Source: a bacterium
GTDB lineage: Bacteria; Vulcanimicrobiota; Xenobia; Xenobiales; JADMJV01
Direction: 5' to 3'
NCBI GenBank assembly: GCA_018780265.1
Contig: JADMJV010000008.1
Location: forward strand, 22,830 to 69,655
Length of the DNA stretch: 46,826 nt
In this document: piece by piece, positions 1-7,430 of the stretch
Layout: every line of letters begins with the position of its first letter
Position numbering within the stretch: position 1 is the stretch's first letter
Notes under the pieces: model-generated
Told to the model about the DNA's origin: nothing
Seen by the model: the letters and a program-made list of their open reading frames with translations, nothing else
Databases searched by the model: none
Made by a program: the position numbers and the translations under genes

Positions 1-338
1 CCTTTCTTGTTCTGTTTGCCTCAGCTTCCCTGGGTATCGCGGCCAACGCCCAGGAGGGATTTTCGCCCACCCTACCTTTCGGGACCAAGGGTATGGAGCG
101 CACCCAGGCGCCGGTAAACAATCCCTATCAGGGCCAATATTACAATCGTTCCTATTATTACTACGGCCCCAATGGAGTGTCCGGCAACGGCTACTATGCA
201 CCTTACAGACCGGCTCCCTACGGGCAAAACCCATACCCCACAAGCAATAGCGCCAACTACAAAAGCCAAAGCCGCGAGTACAACACCGTGCCCGGCTACA
301 ATCAGCCCCTGGAACAGCACGCGCCCCCCGGCTACTGA
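1..338 (+). CDS. Tyr/Pro/Asn-rich secreted protein, 5' truncated
   Basis: The open frame already runs at position 3, so the true start lies before the window. The first residues seen are the hydrophobic core and cleavage region of a Sec signal peptide: a run of L, F, A and S ends in ANAQEG, with probable cleavage after ANA. The mature part, about 95 residues, is dominated by Tyr, Asn, Pro and Gly, with a YYYYGPNG stretch, and looks disordered or adhesive. I recognise no domain. An ATG at 93 lies inside the mature part and is probably not the start, because the signal peptide is in frame ahead of it. The stop at 336-338 is followed in the same frame, after one codon, by the start of the next gene, so the two are probably co-transcribed. 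Confidence 0.7.
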   Translation, partial: FLVLFASASLGIAANAQEGFSPTLPFGTKGMERTQAPVNNPYQGQYYNRSYYYYGPNGVSGNGYYAPYRPAPYGQNPYPTSNSANYKSQSREYNTVPGYNQPLEQHAPPGY

Positions 339-341
339 ACG

Positions 342-1718
342 TTGAGTCAAGAACTGGCCCACTATCTCCATCAACTGGCGTTGGAGGGAGATCGGGAATC
401 GCAGGGGGCATTTACCGTCGACTACAGCAAAGCGCTGGAAAAGCTCTCAGCCAGGTTGTTCTCCGATCAGAGCTGTTATCTGCTCAAAATCGTCCAGGCG
501 GCCTTTCACTCGGAGGCGCCCGAAGTAGACGTGCGCACTCACCGAGACCGCCTGGAAGTCCACTTCACCTCCAAGGTGTTTACCAGCCAACAGATGCACG
601 GCCTGGCTCAAATGCTGCTGGAACCTTTGGGCAGCGAGGCCGAGCGGGGCACTTCCCATCTGCTGCGCGGCATTCACGCCGCCCGCGCCCTGAGCGCCCT
701 GTCGGTGGGGTGGGCCGTGCGCGACCAGGAGGGAGGCGTGGGCCACCTCTTTCAGGGTGACGATCTACAATCCCAAAGCTTGCCGGCACGGCCAGGCCCG
801 GGCGCCGAATGCGTGTTCTCCCTGCGGGCCGGCCCCGGCCTGGGCAGACGCGCGGGCGCCAGTTGGGCCGCCGAACAAAAGGCCCTGAGTGGACGTTGCA
901 TGCTCAGTCCTGCTCCTGTCCGCTGGGACACGCGCTTGCTGAACCCGGGCGTTCCCCGGCTCAGTTCGACATGCTTACTCGACCGGATATTTCTGTCGCA
1001 GCGGCCGGCCAATCAACTGCTGGCACTACCCCACCTGACCGAGATAAAAGCGGTAGTCTACGATTTGGGCACTGGATACAAAGACCACTACAGTTACGGC
1101 GACACGCTATTGCACCAGTGGCGCAGCTATCGCCCACGCAATCACCACAACCTTTTTGATGCAGCCACGACTCCCGAGTTTCAGATGGTGGAATCGGACT
1201 TCATTCAGGAGGTGTTTGGTATTCCCAAAGGCACCTACGCGGTCAACCACGGCGTCATCCGTCCCGGGCGCCTGGAAGGCAACAACAATGGCTATCAAAT
1301 TCTTTATATTCACGAGCCGGAGCGATACACCCAAACTCCTTTCCTGACCCGCCAGGGGCGTTTTGGCAAGAATTTCGCCTTCTGCGCCCAGGCCTGGCTG
1401 CGTTGCCCGGCCCAACCTCAAGGACCAAGCCAACTCTACCTGCTGCACGACGGAGTTTTACTGGATCCGCTTGAAATCGAGCTGGGCCTGGCTGGAGTCA
1501 AAGCCTTTGTGGCCGACCCGCTGGCCAAAACCGATCTGTCAGGACTGACTCCGATTCGCGACGAGCGAGTCAAGGATATTGAACGCTGGTTGCGCGAGGA
1601 GGCCGCCCGCGCCAAGAAAGAGTTGCGCAAAGCCTTGCTGTGGGCCGACAAATATGGATTTAATCAGGCCTGGGTCGAGTATGTATTTCAGGCCCACAAT
1701 CTGGCCCGAGACGATTAG
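342..1718 (+). CDS. Degenerate GHKL-like (HtpG-type fold) protein, paralogue of the gene at 2802
   Basis: 458 residues from a TTG start. The start is supported by the paralogue at 2802: both begin MS-x-E/L and reach a shared G-x-FTVD motif at residue 22-24. The N-terminal part resembles the ATPase fold of HtpG and histidine kinases: a helix with LLKIVQAAF, then a strand with DRLEVHF. The Asn that binds Mg-ATP in GHKL enzymes is replaced (QAA), and I see no clear DxGxG box, so ATP use is doubtful. The C-terminal part has LYLLHDGVLLDP and KTDLSGL, which match the paralogue in order and spacing, then a charged helix. No signal peptide, so probably cytosolic. The lipase gene sits between the two paralogues. 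The fold assignment is my inference; the function is unknown. Confidence 0.72.
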   Translation: MSQELAHYLHQLALEGDRESQGAFTVDYSKALEKLSARLFSDQSCYLLKIVQAAFHSEAPEVDVRTHRDRLEVHFTSKVFTSQQMHGLAQMLLEPLGSEAERGTSHLLRGIHAARALSALSVGWAVRDQEGGVGHLFQGDDLQSQSLPARPGPGAECVFSLRAGPGLGRRAGASWAAEQKALSGRCMLSPAPVRWDTRLLNPGVPRLSSTCLLDRIFLSQRPANQLLALPHLTEIKAVVYDLGTGYKDHYSYGDTLLHQWRSYRPRNHHNLFDAATTPEFQMVESDFIQEVFGIPKGTYAVNHGVIRPGRLEGNNNGYQILYIHEPERYTQTPFLTRQGRFGKNFAFCAQAWLRCPAQPQGPSQLYLLHDGVLLDPLEIELGLAGVKAFVADPLAKTDLSGLTPIRDERVKDIERWLREEAARAKKELRKALLWADKYGFNQAWVEYVFQAHNLARDD

Positions 1719-1747
1719 ATAACAAGGGTGTTACACATGATTGGCGG

Positions 1748-1779
1748 TGACCCCCTATCCTGGTAGGACCAGGAGGTCA
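1748..1779 (+). promoter_or_regulatory. Hairpin that would sequester the lipase ribosome binding site
   Basis: TGACCCCCT at 1748-1756 can pair with AGGAGGTCA at 1771-1779, eight of nine positions paired with one C/A mismatch. The strong Shine-Dalgarno AGGAGG (1771-1776) of the lipase gene lies in the 3' arm. A competing smaller hairpin, TCCTGG (1758-1763) with CCAGGA (1769-1774), covers part of the same site. Both place the ribosome binding site in a stem. Control of translation by RNA folding is an inference. Confidence 0.4.
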
Positions 1780-1781
1780 TT

Positions 1782-2798
1782 ATGCGAGTCTCTAGTCAAC
1801 TTCCCCCACAGGCCCCCCCCGTCCCCAATCGGCCGGCACCCCCACCCAATAGCGATAATCCACTGGAAGCGGACAGCTTTGTCTTTGACTTTCCTTCCAA
1901 CTACCCGGCTCCGCCCGCCGAACTGTATGAACTGCCCAAAGACGAGGCACCCAGGCTCAATCGACCGGTGCTGCTGGTGCACGGTTTCAACGGCGACCCC
2001 GGAAACTGGCTAAATATGCGAACCTGGCTCACTCGCAGCGGTGAGAACAAGGACGGCGGCGTCATTCAGGCCAATGCCAACATTGACCCGCAAGGCAAAG
2101 TGTTCACCATGCAATTCGCCCGCCCGTTCAATCCGGTCTCCAACAACTCGGCCGAACTGCGCCAGGCGATCAATAACATTACCGCAGCCACGGGATCGTC
2201 TGAAATCGATGTGGTAGCCCACAGCATGGGCGGCCTGGATACCCGCCTATACTTAGACCAGGGCGACGAAAAGGTCGACAAGTTAGTGATGATCGCCACT
2301 CCCAATCATGGCAGCGTGCTGGCCGATATCGAACTGACCTTCCGCGAACTTGGCATTCCCATTATGCCCTCTACCGACGACCCGCTGGTGCGACAGGCTT
2401 TGACCGACTGCTCGGAGGAACGGGGTGACAACAACCCGTTGCTGGCACAACTCAATAAAAATTGGGCCCGTCAAAAGAGTCGGGCCGAAATCTTCGTGAT
2501 CACCGGCAACGGCCGACCCACGCTGGCCAACCGCTTCACGCTGACCCTGCGCGGAGACGGCGTGGTGCCCCAAAAAAGTGCCCACATGGACGGAGTGCCG
2601 CAGCGCAATGTATGGTGGACCAATCACAGCGGCGTCAAAGAACATCCCGACGCGCTCTTAATGACCGGGGCCTTCCTGACGGGCAGGGCCCTGCCCGTCC
2701 AGCAGGATGAACCGCCCGACGTGCCCGCCGCCAAGGAGATCGTGCCCCAACAAATCAATGCGGACAAGGATCAACTGAACTACGTCATCAAGCAGTAA
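1782..2798 (+). CDS. Lipase-like alpha/beta hydrolase without a signal peptide
   Basis: 338 residues, ATG preceded by AGGAGG at good spacing. The first 60 residues are Pro-rich and probably disordered, with no hydrophobic signal segment. The hydrolase core follows: LLVHGFNGDPGNW (about 64-76) forms the oxyanion-hole strand and turn, and VVAHSMGG puts the nucleophile at Ser148. RGDGVVP and NHSGVKEH supply the likely Asp and His. The TPNHGS motif after strand 6 is typical of triacylglycerol lipases and PGAP1-like esterases. Family members hydrolyse ester bonds of lipids, but the substrate here is unknown. It lies between two GHKL-like paralogues with only a 3-nt gap to the second, so all three are probably one transcription unit. 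Lack of a signal peptide is odd for a lipase. Confidence 0.85.
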   Translation: MRVSSQLPPQAPPVPNRPAPPPNSDNPLEADSFVFDFPSNYPAPPAELYELPKDEAPRLNRPVLLVHGFNGDPGNWLNMRTWLTRSGENKDGGVIQANANIDPQGKVFTMQFARPFNPVSNNSAELRQAINNITAATGSSEIDVVAHSMGGLDTRLYLDQGDEKVDKLVMIATPNHGSVLADIELTFRELGIPIMPSTDDPLVRQALTDCSEERGDNNPLLAQLNKNWARQKSRAEIFVITGNGRPTLANRFTLTLRGDGVVPQKSAHMDGVPQRNVWWTNHSGVKEHPDALLMTGAFLTGRALPVQQDEPPDVPAAKEIVPQQINADKDQLNYVIKQ

Positions 2799-2801
2799 CG
2801 A

Positions 2802-3779
2802 GTGAGCGAATTGGAAGCGTTCCTGGCCGAGCAGGCAGCTTACCAGTCTGCCGGCCGTGGGACATTCACCGTGGATCCGGCCCGGCAGCGCGAGCTGCTG
2901 GGCCGTCTTGGTTTGGCCCAAAGCGAACTGGGCTTTGTCAAGCTGGCTCAGGGAGCATGTCAGAGCGGCGCAGCCCAACTGGACCTGGTTGCCGAGAGCA
3001 ACTCGCTGACGGTTTCCTTCCATCCGACCCGGGCCCCGCGCCAACCTCTTTGGGAGGGCGAGGCGCTGGCCCTGAGTTTGCTCTCCCTCAGTCAAGAGTA
3101 TGAACTGGACTGGAGCTGGACCTTTGACGGATGCCGGGTCACAGGTCAGGCCAGGGACCATCACTTCACCGAAGCGCAGTCCGTTGCAGCGCTCGGCCAG
3201 GCTGCCAACCACCTGGAAGTGCGCATCAGCAAGTCAAGAAAAAGTTGGTGGCATCGTTCCTGGACCGCGGCCGTACACAAACTGCTGGCACGCCGCCTGA
3301 TGGGCACGCCGATGACGGCAACCTGGAATGGACAGCCCCTCACTCAACCCCTGCGGCTTTCCGCTCGGGCCGAGGCTTTCGTCTACAGCCCACCTCAAGA
3401 AAGCGGTGGGCTCTGGTTGCCCATCCAGTCCAGCGCCAGTCTACGCCGAACTCGCTGTGGCGGCGCTGAAGGGGAAGCCGCCCAGTCGCTGGCCGACCCA
3501 CTGGAAGTGGGCAATCAACCGGGTTATCGGGGCTGGGCGGCACTGGGGGCAACCGGCGCATCCTGGTCAGAGACCATCTTTGTCCTCGACGGTGTAGCCC
3601 TGGAGAAGGAGAGCAACCTGCTCGACCGGCCCGGCATTGTGGCCGTAGTCAGCGCAACCGGGCTCAACGCAGACCTGGGGGGCCTGCACTTGATTCACGA
3701 TCAAGCTTTTCGCGACCGACTGCAGAGTCTGCGCGGCGAAGTTCGCTGGCTGGACGCCATCAACCAGACGGGGCGTTGA
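2802..3779 (+). CDS. Degenerate GHKL-like protein, second paralogue
   Basis: 325 residues from a GTG three bases after the lipase stop, with no clear Shine-Dalgarno, so translation is probably coupled. It aligns with the gene at 342: G-x-FTVD near the start, a helix FVKLAQGACQSGA, a strand LTVSFH, and at the C-terminus FVLDGVALE and LNADLGGLHLIHD. The GHKL catalytic Asn is missing here too. Residues 145-170 are basic and Trp-rich (KSWWHRSW). It is about 130 residues shorter than its paralogue, mostly in the middle and at the C-terminal tail. No signal peptide or membrane segment. The 3' end overlaps the convergent gene by 20 bases. Function unknown; its conserved partnership with the lipase and paralogue is worth testing. 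Confidence 0.7.
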   Translation: MSELEAFLAEQAAYQSAGRGTFTVDPARQRELLGRLGLAQSELGFVKLAQGACQSGAAQLDLVAESNSLTVSFHPTRAPRQPLWEGEALALSLLSLSQEYELDWSWTFDGCRVTGQARDHHFTEAQSVAALGQAANHLEVRISKSRKSWWHRSWTAAVHKLLARRLMGTPMTATWNGQPLTQPLRLSARAEAFVYSPPQESGGLWLPIQSSASLRRTRCGGAEGEAAQSLADPLEVGNQPGYRGWAALGATGASWSETIFVLDGVALEKESNLLDRPGIVAVVSATGLNADLGGLHLIHDQAFRDRLQSLRGEVRWLDAINQTGR

Positions 3780-4887
3780 GGTTGTACGAACTCATACCCA
3801 ACGAGGGCTCGATAAACGTATCCGAGTCGTGCATGACGGCCTGAGGCGGCAGATTTTCGGAAAGCGTCTCGACGCCGGGTATCCGTTTCACAGCCGTACC
3901 GATGGCCATAAATTCGACCACCCCACCGCTCAGATTCTTGATATAAGTGCGCACACCCACCACATCGTCGGCTCCGCAAGCCTCGGCGTCACGGGCGATC
4001 TTGGCAATGGCATTCTCGCGCGCGTCGTAAATCAAGGCGGTCATTTCCTTGATTTCTCCGGAGACCAACGACTTGAAGAGGGATGAAAAACTGCCCACCA
4101 TGCCAATCGAGTAGACAGAAACTCCCAGCACCAGCCGAATCGGGCAGTAGCCCTGGCGAATCACGTTCCACATCTCCTGGTTGGTGAGATCGCTGGTGAT
4201 CGGCTCCTGCGTGTATTCGGGCGGCAAGGCCGGGTGGTGGCTGGCAGTCCCGATCATGATCATCTCGCGACTACCATAAAAGGGCGTAATGGTGGTGCGA
4301 ATCCCCAACACCGCGTTGGCTCCGGCCGCCTTGGCTTCGGCTCGAATGCGGTCCAGGGCCAGATGTCGAGTGCGATTGAAGACCTCGGACCACTCTTTCA
4401 CTTCACCGCGGGCCATACTGCGCAAGGCCCCGGCCAGCCCGCCGCCGATACCGATCGAGTAAGCCACATTGCCAAACACAAAACGCACCGGCCGAAAGCC
4501 GCAATCCAACTGACAGTAGAGTCCTTGCCCGTCAGCCGAAGTCGAAAAATTCTCATTCTGCTCATCGCTATGGATACAACTACCGATGGAGAGAAACTCC
4601 AGGCCAACCGGGTGCATAACCAGTTCGCTGGTCACTCCCGTAATACCGCGCCCCCCCCTTTGCTCGGCTTCGCGAATCAGCTTTTCATAGGCACGACGTC
4701 GTCCATTGTTGATCCACTCCGTGTACTGGCTCACCTCACCGCCGGCGATGGTCTTGGCTAACGAGGTCAGACTGGAGAGCAGTCCCAACGACCAGACACT
4801 GTTGCCCACCACCAAGTCGCCAGCCTGATAGCCCTTTTTCTCCAGGCAATACATTTCGTTGCCGGACAATCCCGTGACAATAGGCAT
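3760..4887 (-). CDS. Protein with three tandem YbjQ/UPF0145-type domains
   Basis: 375 residues; ATG with GGGGAG upstream. Three repeats of about 110 residues each carry the same marks: G-[NV]-[SA]-V-[WY]-S-[LI]-G, a GE[VI] turn, an R-x-x-A-x-x-x-[IL] helix with EA, then GV/GIRT and E-[FM]-[ML]-x-IG[TS]. These match the YbjQ family ('putative heavy-metal-binding domain', PF01906). That family normally has one domain of about 105 residues that assembles into pentamers. Here three copies are fused in one chain with linkers of 15-25 residues and a disordered tail. Cys residues are few (C14, then a pair near the second domain). Cytosolic by appearance. Metal binding in this family was inferred from structures and is not certain. 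Confidence 0.8.
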   Translation of the reverse strand: MPIVTGLSGNEMYCLEKKGYQAGDLVVGNSVWSLGLLSSLTSLAKTIAGGEVSQYTEWINNGRRRAYEKLIREAEQRGGRGITGVTSELVMHPVGLEFLSIGSCIHSDEQNENFSTSADGQGLYCQLDCGFRPVRFVFGNVAYSIGIGGGLAGALRSMARGEVKEWSEVFNRTRHLALDRIRAEAKAAGANAVLGIRTTITPFYGSREMIMIGTASHHPALPPEYTQEPITSDLTNQEMWNVIRQGYCPIRLVLGVSVYSIGMVGSFSSLFKSLVSGEIKEMTALIYDARENAIAKIARDAEACGADDVVGVRTYIKNLSGGVVEFMAIGTAVKRIPGVETLSENLPPQAVMHDSDTFIEPSLGMSSYNLNAPSG

Positions 4888-5183
4888 ATTTTCTCCCCGC
4901 TTTCCCGGCCGGTCTTTCTTCCAGGAGCCGACGTGCCTGCCAGAATCTGGCCATCAAACGCAAAATAGTCGACCTCGTGCCAGACTTCGCCAACGAATTG
5001 ACCACGAGATGCTTCGCGTTCGTAGTGCAGCGTCCGGTTAATTCGTCCCTACCCCGGCAAATTTTGTCCTGAGAGGACGCCAGTGTTGGGGGTGCCGCGG
5101 TCCTCCCTGCAGGGTAGGACAAGTCCTGAGTTATAGCCAGGACACCCGAGCGGCAGACGCCCCCGCTAAAGACCGGGACAACC
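4888..5183. other. Intergenic region with no supported gene
   Basis: 296 bases between two minus-strand genes. The part next to 4887 holds the ribosome binding site of the YbjQ-type gene. The middle (5066-5143) holds three hairpins with the same GTCCT/AGGAC arms, listed separately. An open frame on the minus strand crosses the whole region, but it also runs through both neighbouring genes out of frame and has no domain, so I do not call it. Confidence 0.6.
5066..5143. repeat. Array of three inverted repeats with GTCCT/AGGAC arms
   Basis: Unit A is 5066-5078: arms GTCCT and AGGAC around GAG. Unit B is 5100-5120: the same arms around the palindrome CCCTGCAGGG plus T. Unit C is 5123-5143: arms GTCCTG and CAGGAC around nine bases. 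B and C are both 21 bases long, separated by two bases, so their centres are 23 bases apart, about two helical turns. They could be protein binding sites or RNA hairpins in the leader of the YbjQ-type gene or the trailer of the gene ending at 5184. Related TCCT-GGT-AGGA (1758-1768) and TCCTAGGA (15367-15374) occur elsewhere in the window. Confidence 0.55.
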
Positions 5184-5693
5184 TCAATTGAAGTCTTCGT
5201 CGAGCAGATACCAGTCCGAATCGATGGCTTCGTAGCGCATCTCCGTACCCTGGTCCAGAGGCAATTGCCGATAGCCGGGATCCAGGATGTAACTGACTCG
5301 AGTGAAAGCGCCCCGATCCAGGTGAAACTCCCAATGTCCGGAATCCAACGATAGCCCTGAAACCGCCACTCCTGTGTCGCCAAGCAACCCGACCACGCGT
5401 CGATAGTCCCTCTCGGCCTGCTCATCGAAGGGTTTTGCCTGGGTGGGCGCCCTACGGGCCCAAGTCGAGTCAGGGTCGGCATACTCCCCACGCGCGTAGT
5501 GCAGATGTCGCCCGCCGGTCTTCCAGTAAAAGTGCTGCAGGCGGAATTCTTGCAACTCGGGAACGATCTTTCGCAGTTGCTGTGTCTGCCTTTGGGCGAT
5601 CCAGGGCTGAGGCTTGCCCTGATTGAGAAGGTGCAAAATCAGAGCGCTAACCAATCCGAACAGAACCAGACCGAATACAGCCCGGCGCCACAT
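5184..5693 (-). CDS. Membrane-anchored hypothetical protein
   Basis: 169 residues. The N-terminus has two basic residues followed by a single hydrophobic segment (about residues 5-25) with no clear cleavage site, so it is probably an inner-membrane anchor with the rest outside the cytoplasm. The remaining 140 residues are soluble and mixed, with many aromatic and charged residues. I recognise no family. The ATG overlaps the stop of the upstream gene as TAATG, sharing one base, which implies translational coupling with the small exported protein encoded at 5693-6007. The two probably act in the same envelope process. Confidence 0.65.
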   Translation of the reverse strand: MWRRAVFGLVLFGLVSALILHLLNQGKPQPWIAQRQTQQLRKIVPELQEFRLQHFYWKTGGRHLHYARGEYADPDSTWARRAPTQAKPFDEQAERDYRRVVGLLGDTGVAVSGLSLDSGHWEFHLDRGAFTRVSYILDPGYRQLPLDQGTEMRYEAIDSDWYLLDEDFN

Positions 5694-6007
5694 TACAGAT
5701 CGTAACGACCGATCTCCACGTTGGCGTTAGGGTAGCTGTAGCTGATTTCGCAATACTTGTAGGCGCTGCGCCAGCAGCCAGTTTTGTAGACTTCCACTTT
5801 GTGCAGGCCGTATTGGGTGGGAATCCAGTTGGGGGCGTAGCCGGCCGGAATGGGACCCATATCGGCACCGTCGACATACAGAGTCAATTCGGCTTCGGTA
5901 TAGTTGTAAAGCTTGACGTAGCCCTGACAGGAGTAGGCGCTCAAAGGTGAGGCGAGCAGGCCTACCAGGATGAACATCAGAACTGTGGTGACAAGTTTAC
6001 GAACCAT
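5693..6007 (-). CDS. Small exported protein, PEGA-like beta fold
   Basis: 104 residues; ATG preceded by GGAGG at nine bases. Residues 1-24 form a typical Sec signal peptide (MVRK start, hydrophobic core, LSA end). The mature part has a strand-rich pattern, LTLYVDGADMGPIPAG then LHKVEVYKTG, which resembles PEGA-type domains found on bacterial surface proteins. A Cys follows soon after the predicted cleavage site and a second pair lies near CWRSAYKYC, so disulfides are possible. It is the first gene of a coupled pair with the membrane-anchored protein at 5184. The PEGA resemblance is weak and rests on pattern only. Confidence 0.7.
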   Translation of the reverse strand: MVRKLVTTVLMFILVGLLASPLSAYSCQGYVKLYNYTEAELTLYVDGADMGPIPAGYAPNWIPTQYGLHKVEVYKTGCWRSAYKYCEISYSYPNANVEIGRYDL

Positions 6008-6070
6008 GATTGACTACCTCCGCAACATCTGGTCACAGGGTAATCAGCGGGCCTGAAAAAAGCCGGAAAG

Positions 6071-7384
6071 CTAATGGCCTCTTTGCAGACTAATCAAGCA
6101 CAAAATTGTTAATATCCACATGGTGGCGTGAATCTCTCGAGCCCGACCGGTGGCAATTTTCAGCAAACTGTAGCTGACGATGCCCCAGATCAGGCCGTTG
6201 GCGATATTGAAGGTCAGGGGCACCATAATCAAAGTAAGAAAGGCCGGTAGGGCCTCGGTGATGTCGTCCAGTCTCAATTTAAGCAAAGGTTCCATCATGA
6301 GAAATCCCACCAGAATGAGCACGGGAGCGGTGGCCTGAGCCGGAATCAAAGTCGCCAGCGGGGCCAATATTACCGAGCACAAGAAGCACAGTCCGGCCAC
6401 CACGGCCGTCAAGCCGGTGCGCCCTCCCTGGGCGATGCCGGCGGCGCTCTCAATGTAGGTGGTGGTAGTGCTCACACCCAACAGAGCACCTACCATGATG
6501 GCCAACGACTCGGCGATCAAGCCGCGCGGCGCCTCGTCAAAGGTGGGCTTGTCGTGGTCGATCCAGCCCAACTTGGTAGCCAGACCCACAAAGGTCCCAG
6601 CCGTATCAAAAAGACTGACAAAGGTGAAGGTGAAGACGATCTTGGCAAAACCCAGATGCACCGCTCCGGCAAAATCCAGCTTAAACAGCCCCTGACTCAA
6701 GGCGGACAGGTGCGGCCAACTCAGTTGAGCCAGCGAAACCAGCGGCTTGCCGTCCGACCCGGGCACCACCAGTCCACAGGCGGTGACCATCAAGATGCCC
6801 CACAGCAAGGCCCCCTTCACCTGGCGATGCAACAGGGTGGCCATCAGGATCAAGCCGCCCACCGTCAGCATGGTCGCCGGGGTAAAGACCGGACCCATCT
6901 CCACCAACGTCTCTGGATTGCCGTGCACCAGACCCACGTTTTTCAGTCCGATAAAGGCGATAAAGAAACCGATAGCAGCGGCCGCAGCCAGCTTGATATT
7001 GAAAGGAATGTCCTCGATCATTTTGGCCCGAAACGGCATCAGCGAGAGAATCAAGAAGATCACGCCGTCCAGAAAAACTGCCGCCAGAGCGGTCTGCCAG
7101 GGCATGCCCATCTGCTTGACCACCGTGTAGGTAAAGTAGGCGTTCATGCCCATGCCGGGCGCCAGCGCAAAGGGTAGATTGGCGATCAGTCCCATCAGGA
7201 TGCTGCCGATGCCGGCCGCCAGGGCGGTAGCCACCAACACCGCCCCTCGGTCCATACCGGCATCGCCGAGAATAACCGGGTTGAGGAAGAGAATGTAGGC
7301 CATGGTAGCAAAGGTAGTCAGGCCCGCCAGCATCTCGCTGCCCACCGTGACCCCTTTTTCTTCCAGTCCAAAGCGTTTCAGCAC
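6071..7384 (-). CDS. NCS2-type purine (adenine/guanine/hypoxanthine) permease, AzgA-like
   Basis: 437 residues if translation starts at the GTG at 7384, which has GGAGG five bases upstream and gives the usual family N-terminus (LKRFGLEEKG then EMLAGLTTF). A longer frame to 7501 would overlap the divergent gene and adds an unlikely basic tail. Family marks are clear: LAPGMGMNAYF at about 75-85, DTAGTFVGLATK in the middle, and STTTTYIESAAGIAQGGRTG. About 12-14 membrane segments are visible. AzgA-type permeases import purine bases with protons at the inner membrane. The neighbour on the other strand, an exported phosphoesterase-fold protein, and the nearby NAD-salvage gene may reflect use of external nucleic-acid breakdown products, but that link is inference. 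Confidence 0.9.
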   Translation of the reverse strand: MLKRFGLEEKGVTVGSEMLAGLTTFATMAYILFLNPVILGDAGMDRGAVLVATALAAGIGSILMGLIANLPFALAPGMGMNAYFTYTVVKQMGMPWQTALAAVFLDGVIFLILSLMPFRAKMIEDIPFNIKLAAAAAIGFFIAFIGLKNVGLVHGNPETLVEMGPVFTPATMLTVGGLILMATLLHRQVKGALLWGILMVTACGLVVPGSDGKPLVSLAQLSWPHLSALSQGLFKLDFAGAVHLGFAKIVFTFTFVSLFDTAGTFVGLATKLGWIDHDKPTFDEAPRGLIAESLAIMVGALLGVSTTTTYIESAAGIAQGGRTGLTAVVAGLCFLCSVILAPLATLIPAQATAPVLILVGFLMMEPLLKLRLDDITEALPAFLTLIMVPLTFNIANGLIWGIVSYSLLKIATGRAREIHATMWILTILCLISLQRGH

Positions 7385-7430
7385 AAGCTCCTCCAGGATC
7401 GAGGGGGGCGCCCCCGAAGCCAGACTGTCT

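Noticed and set aside
4736..5491. A 251-codon minus-strand open frame across the spacer 4888-5183
   Set aside because: It runs out of frame through two genes with better support, has a composition unlike a protein, and has no start signal.
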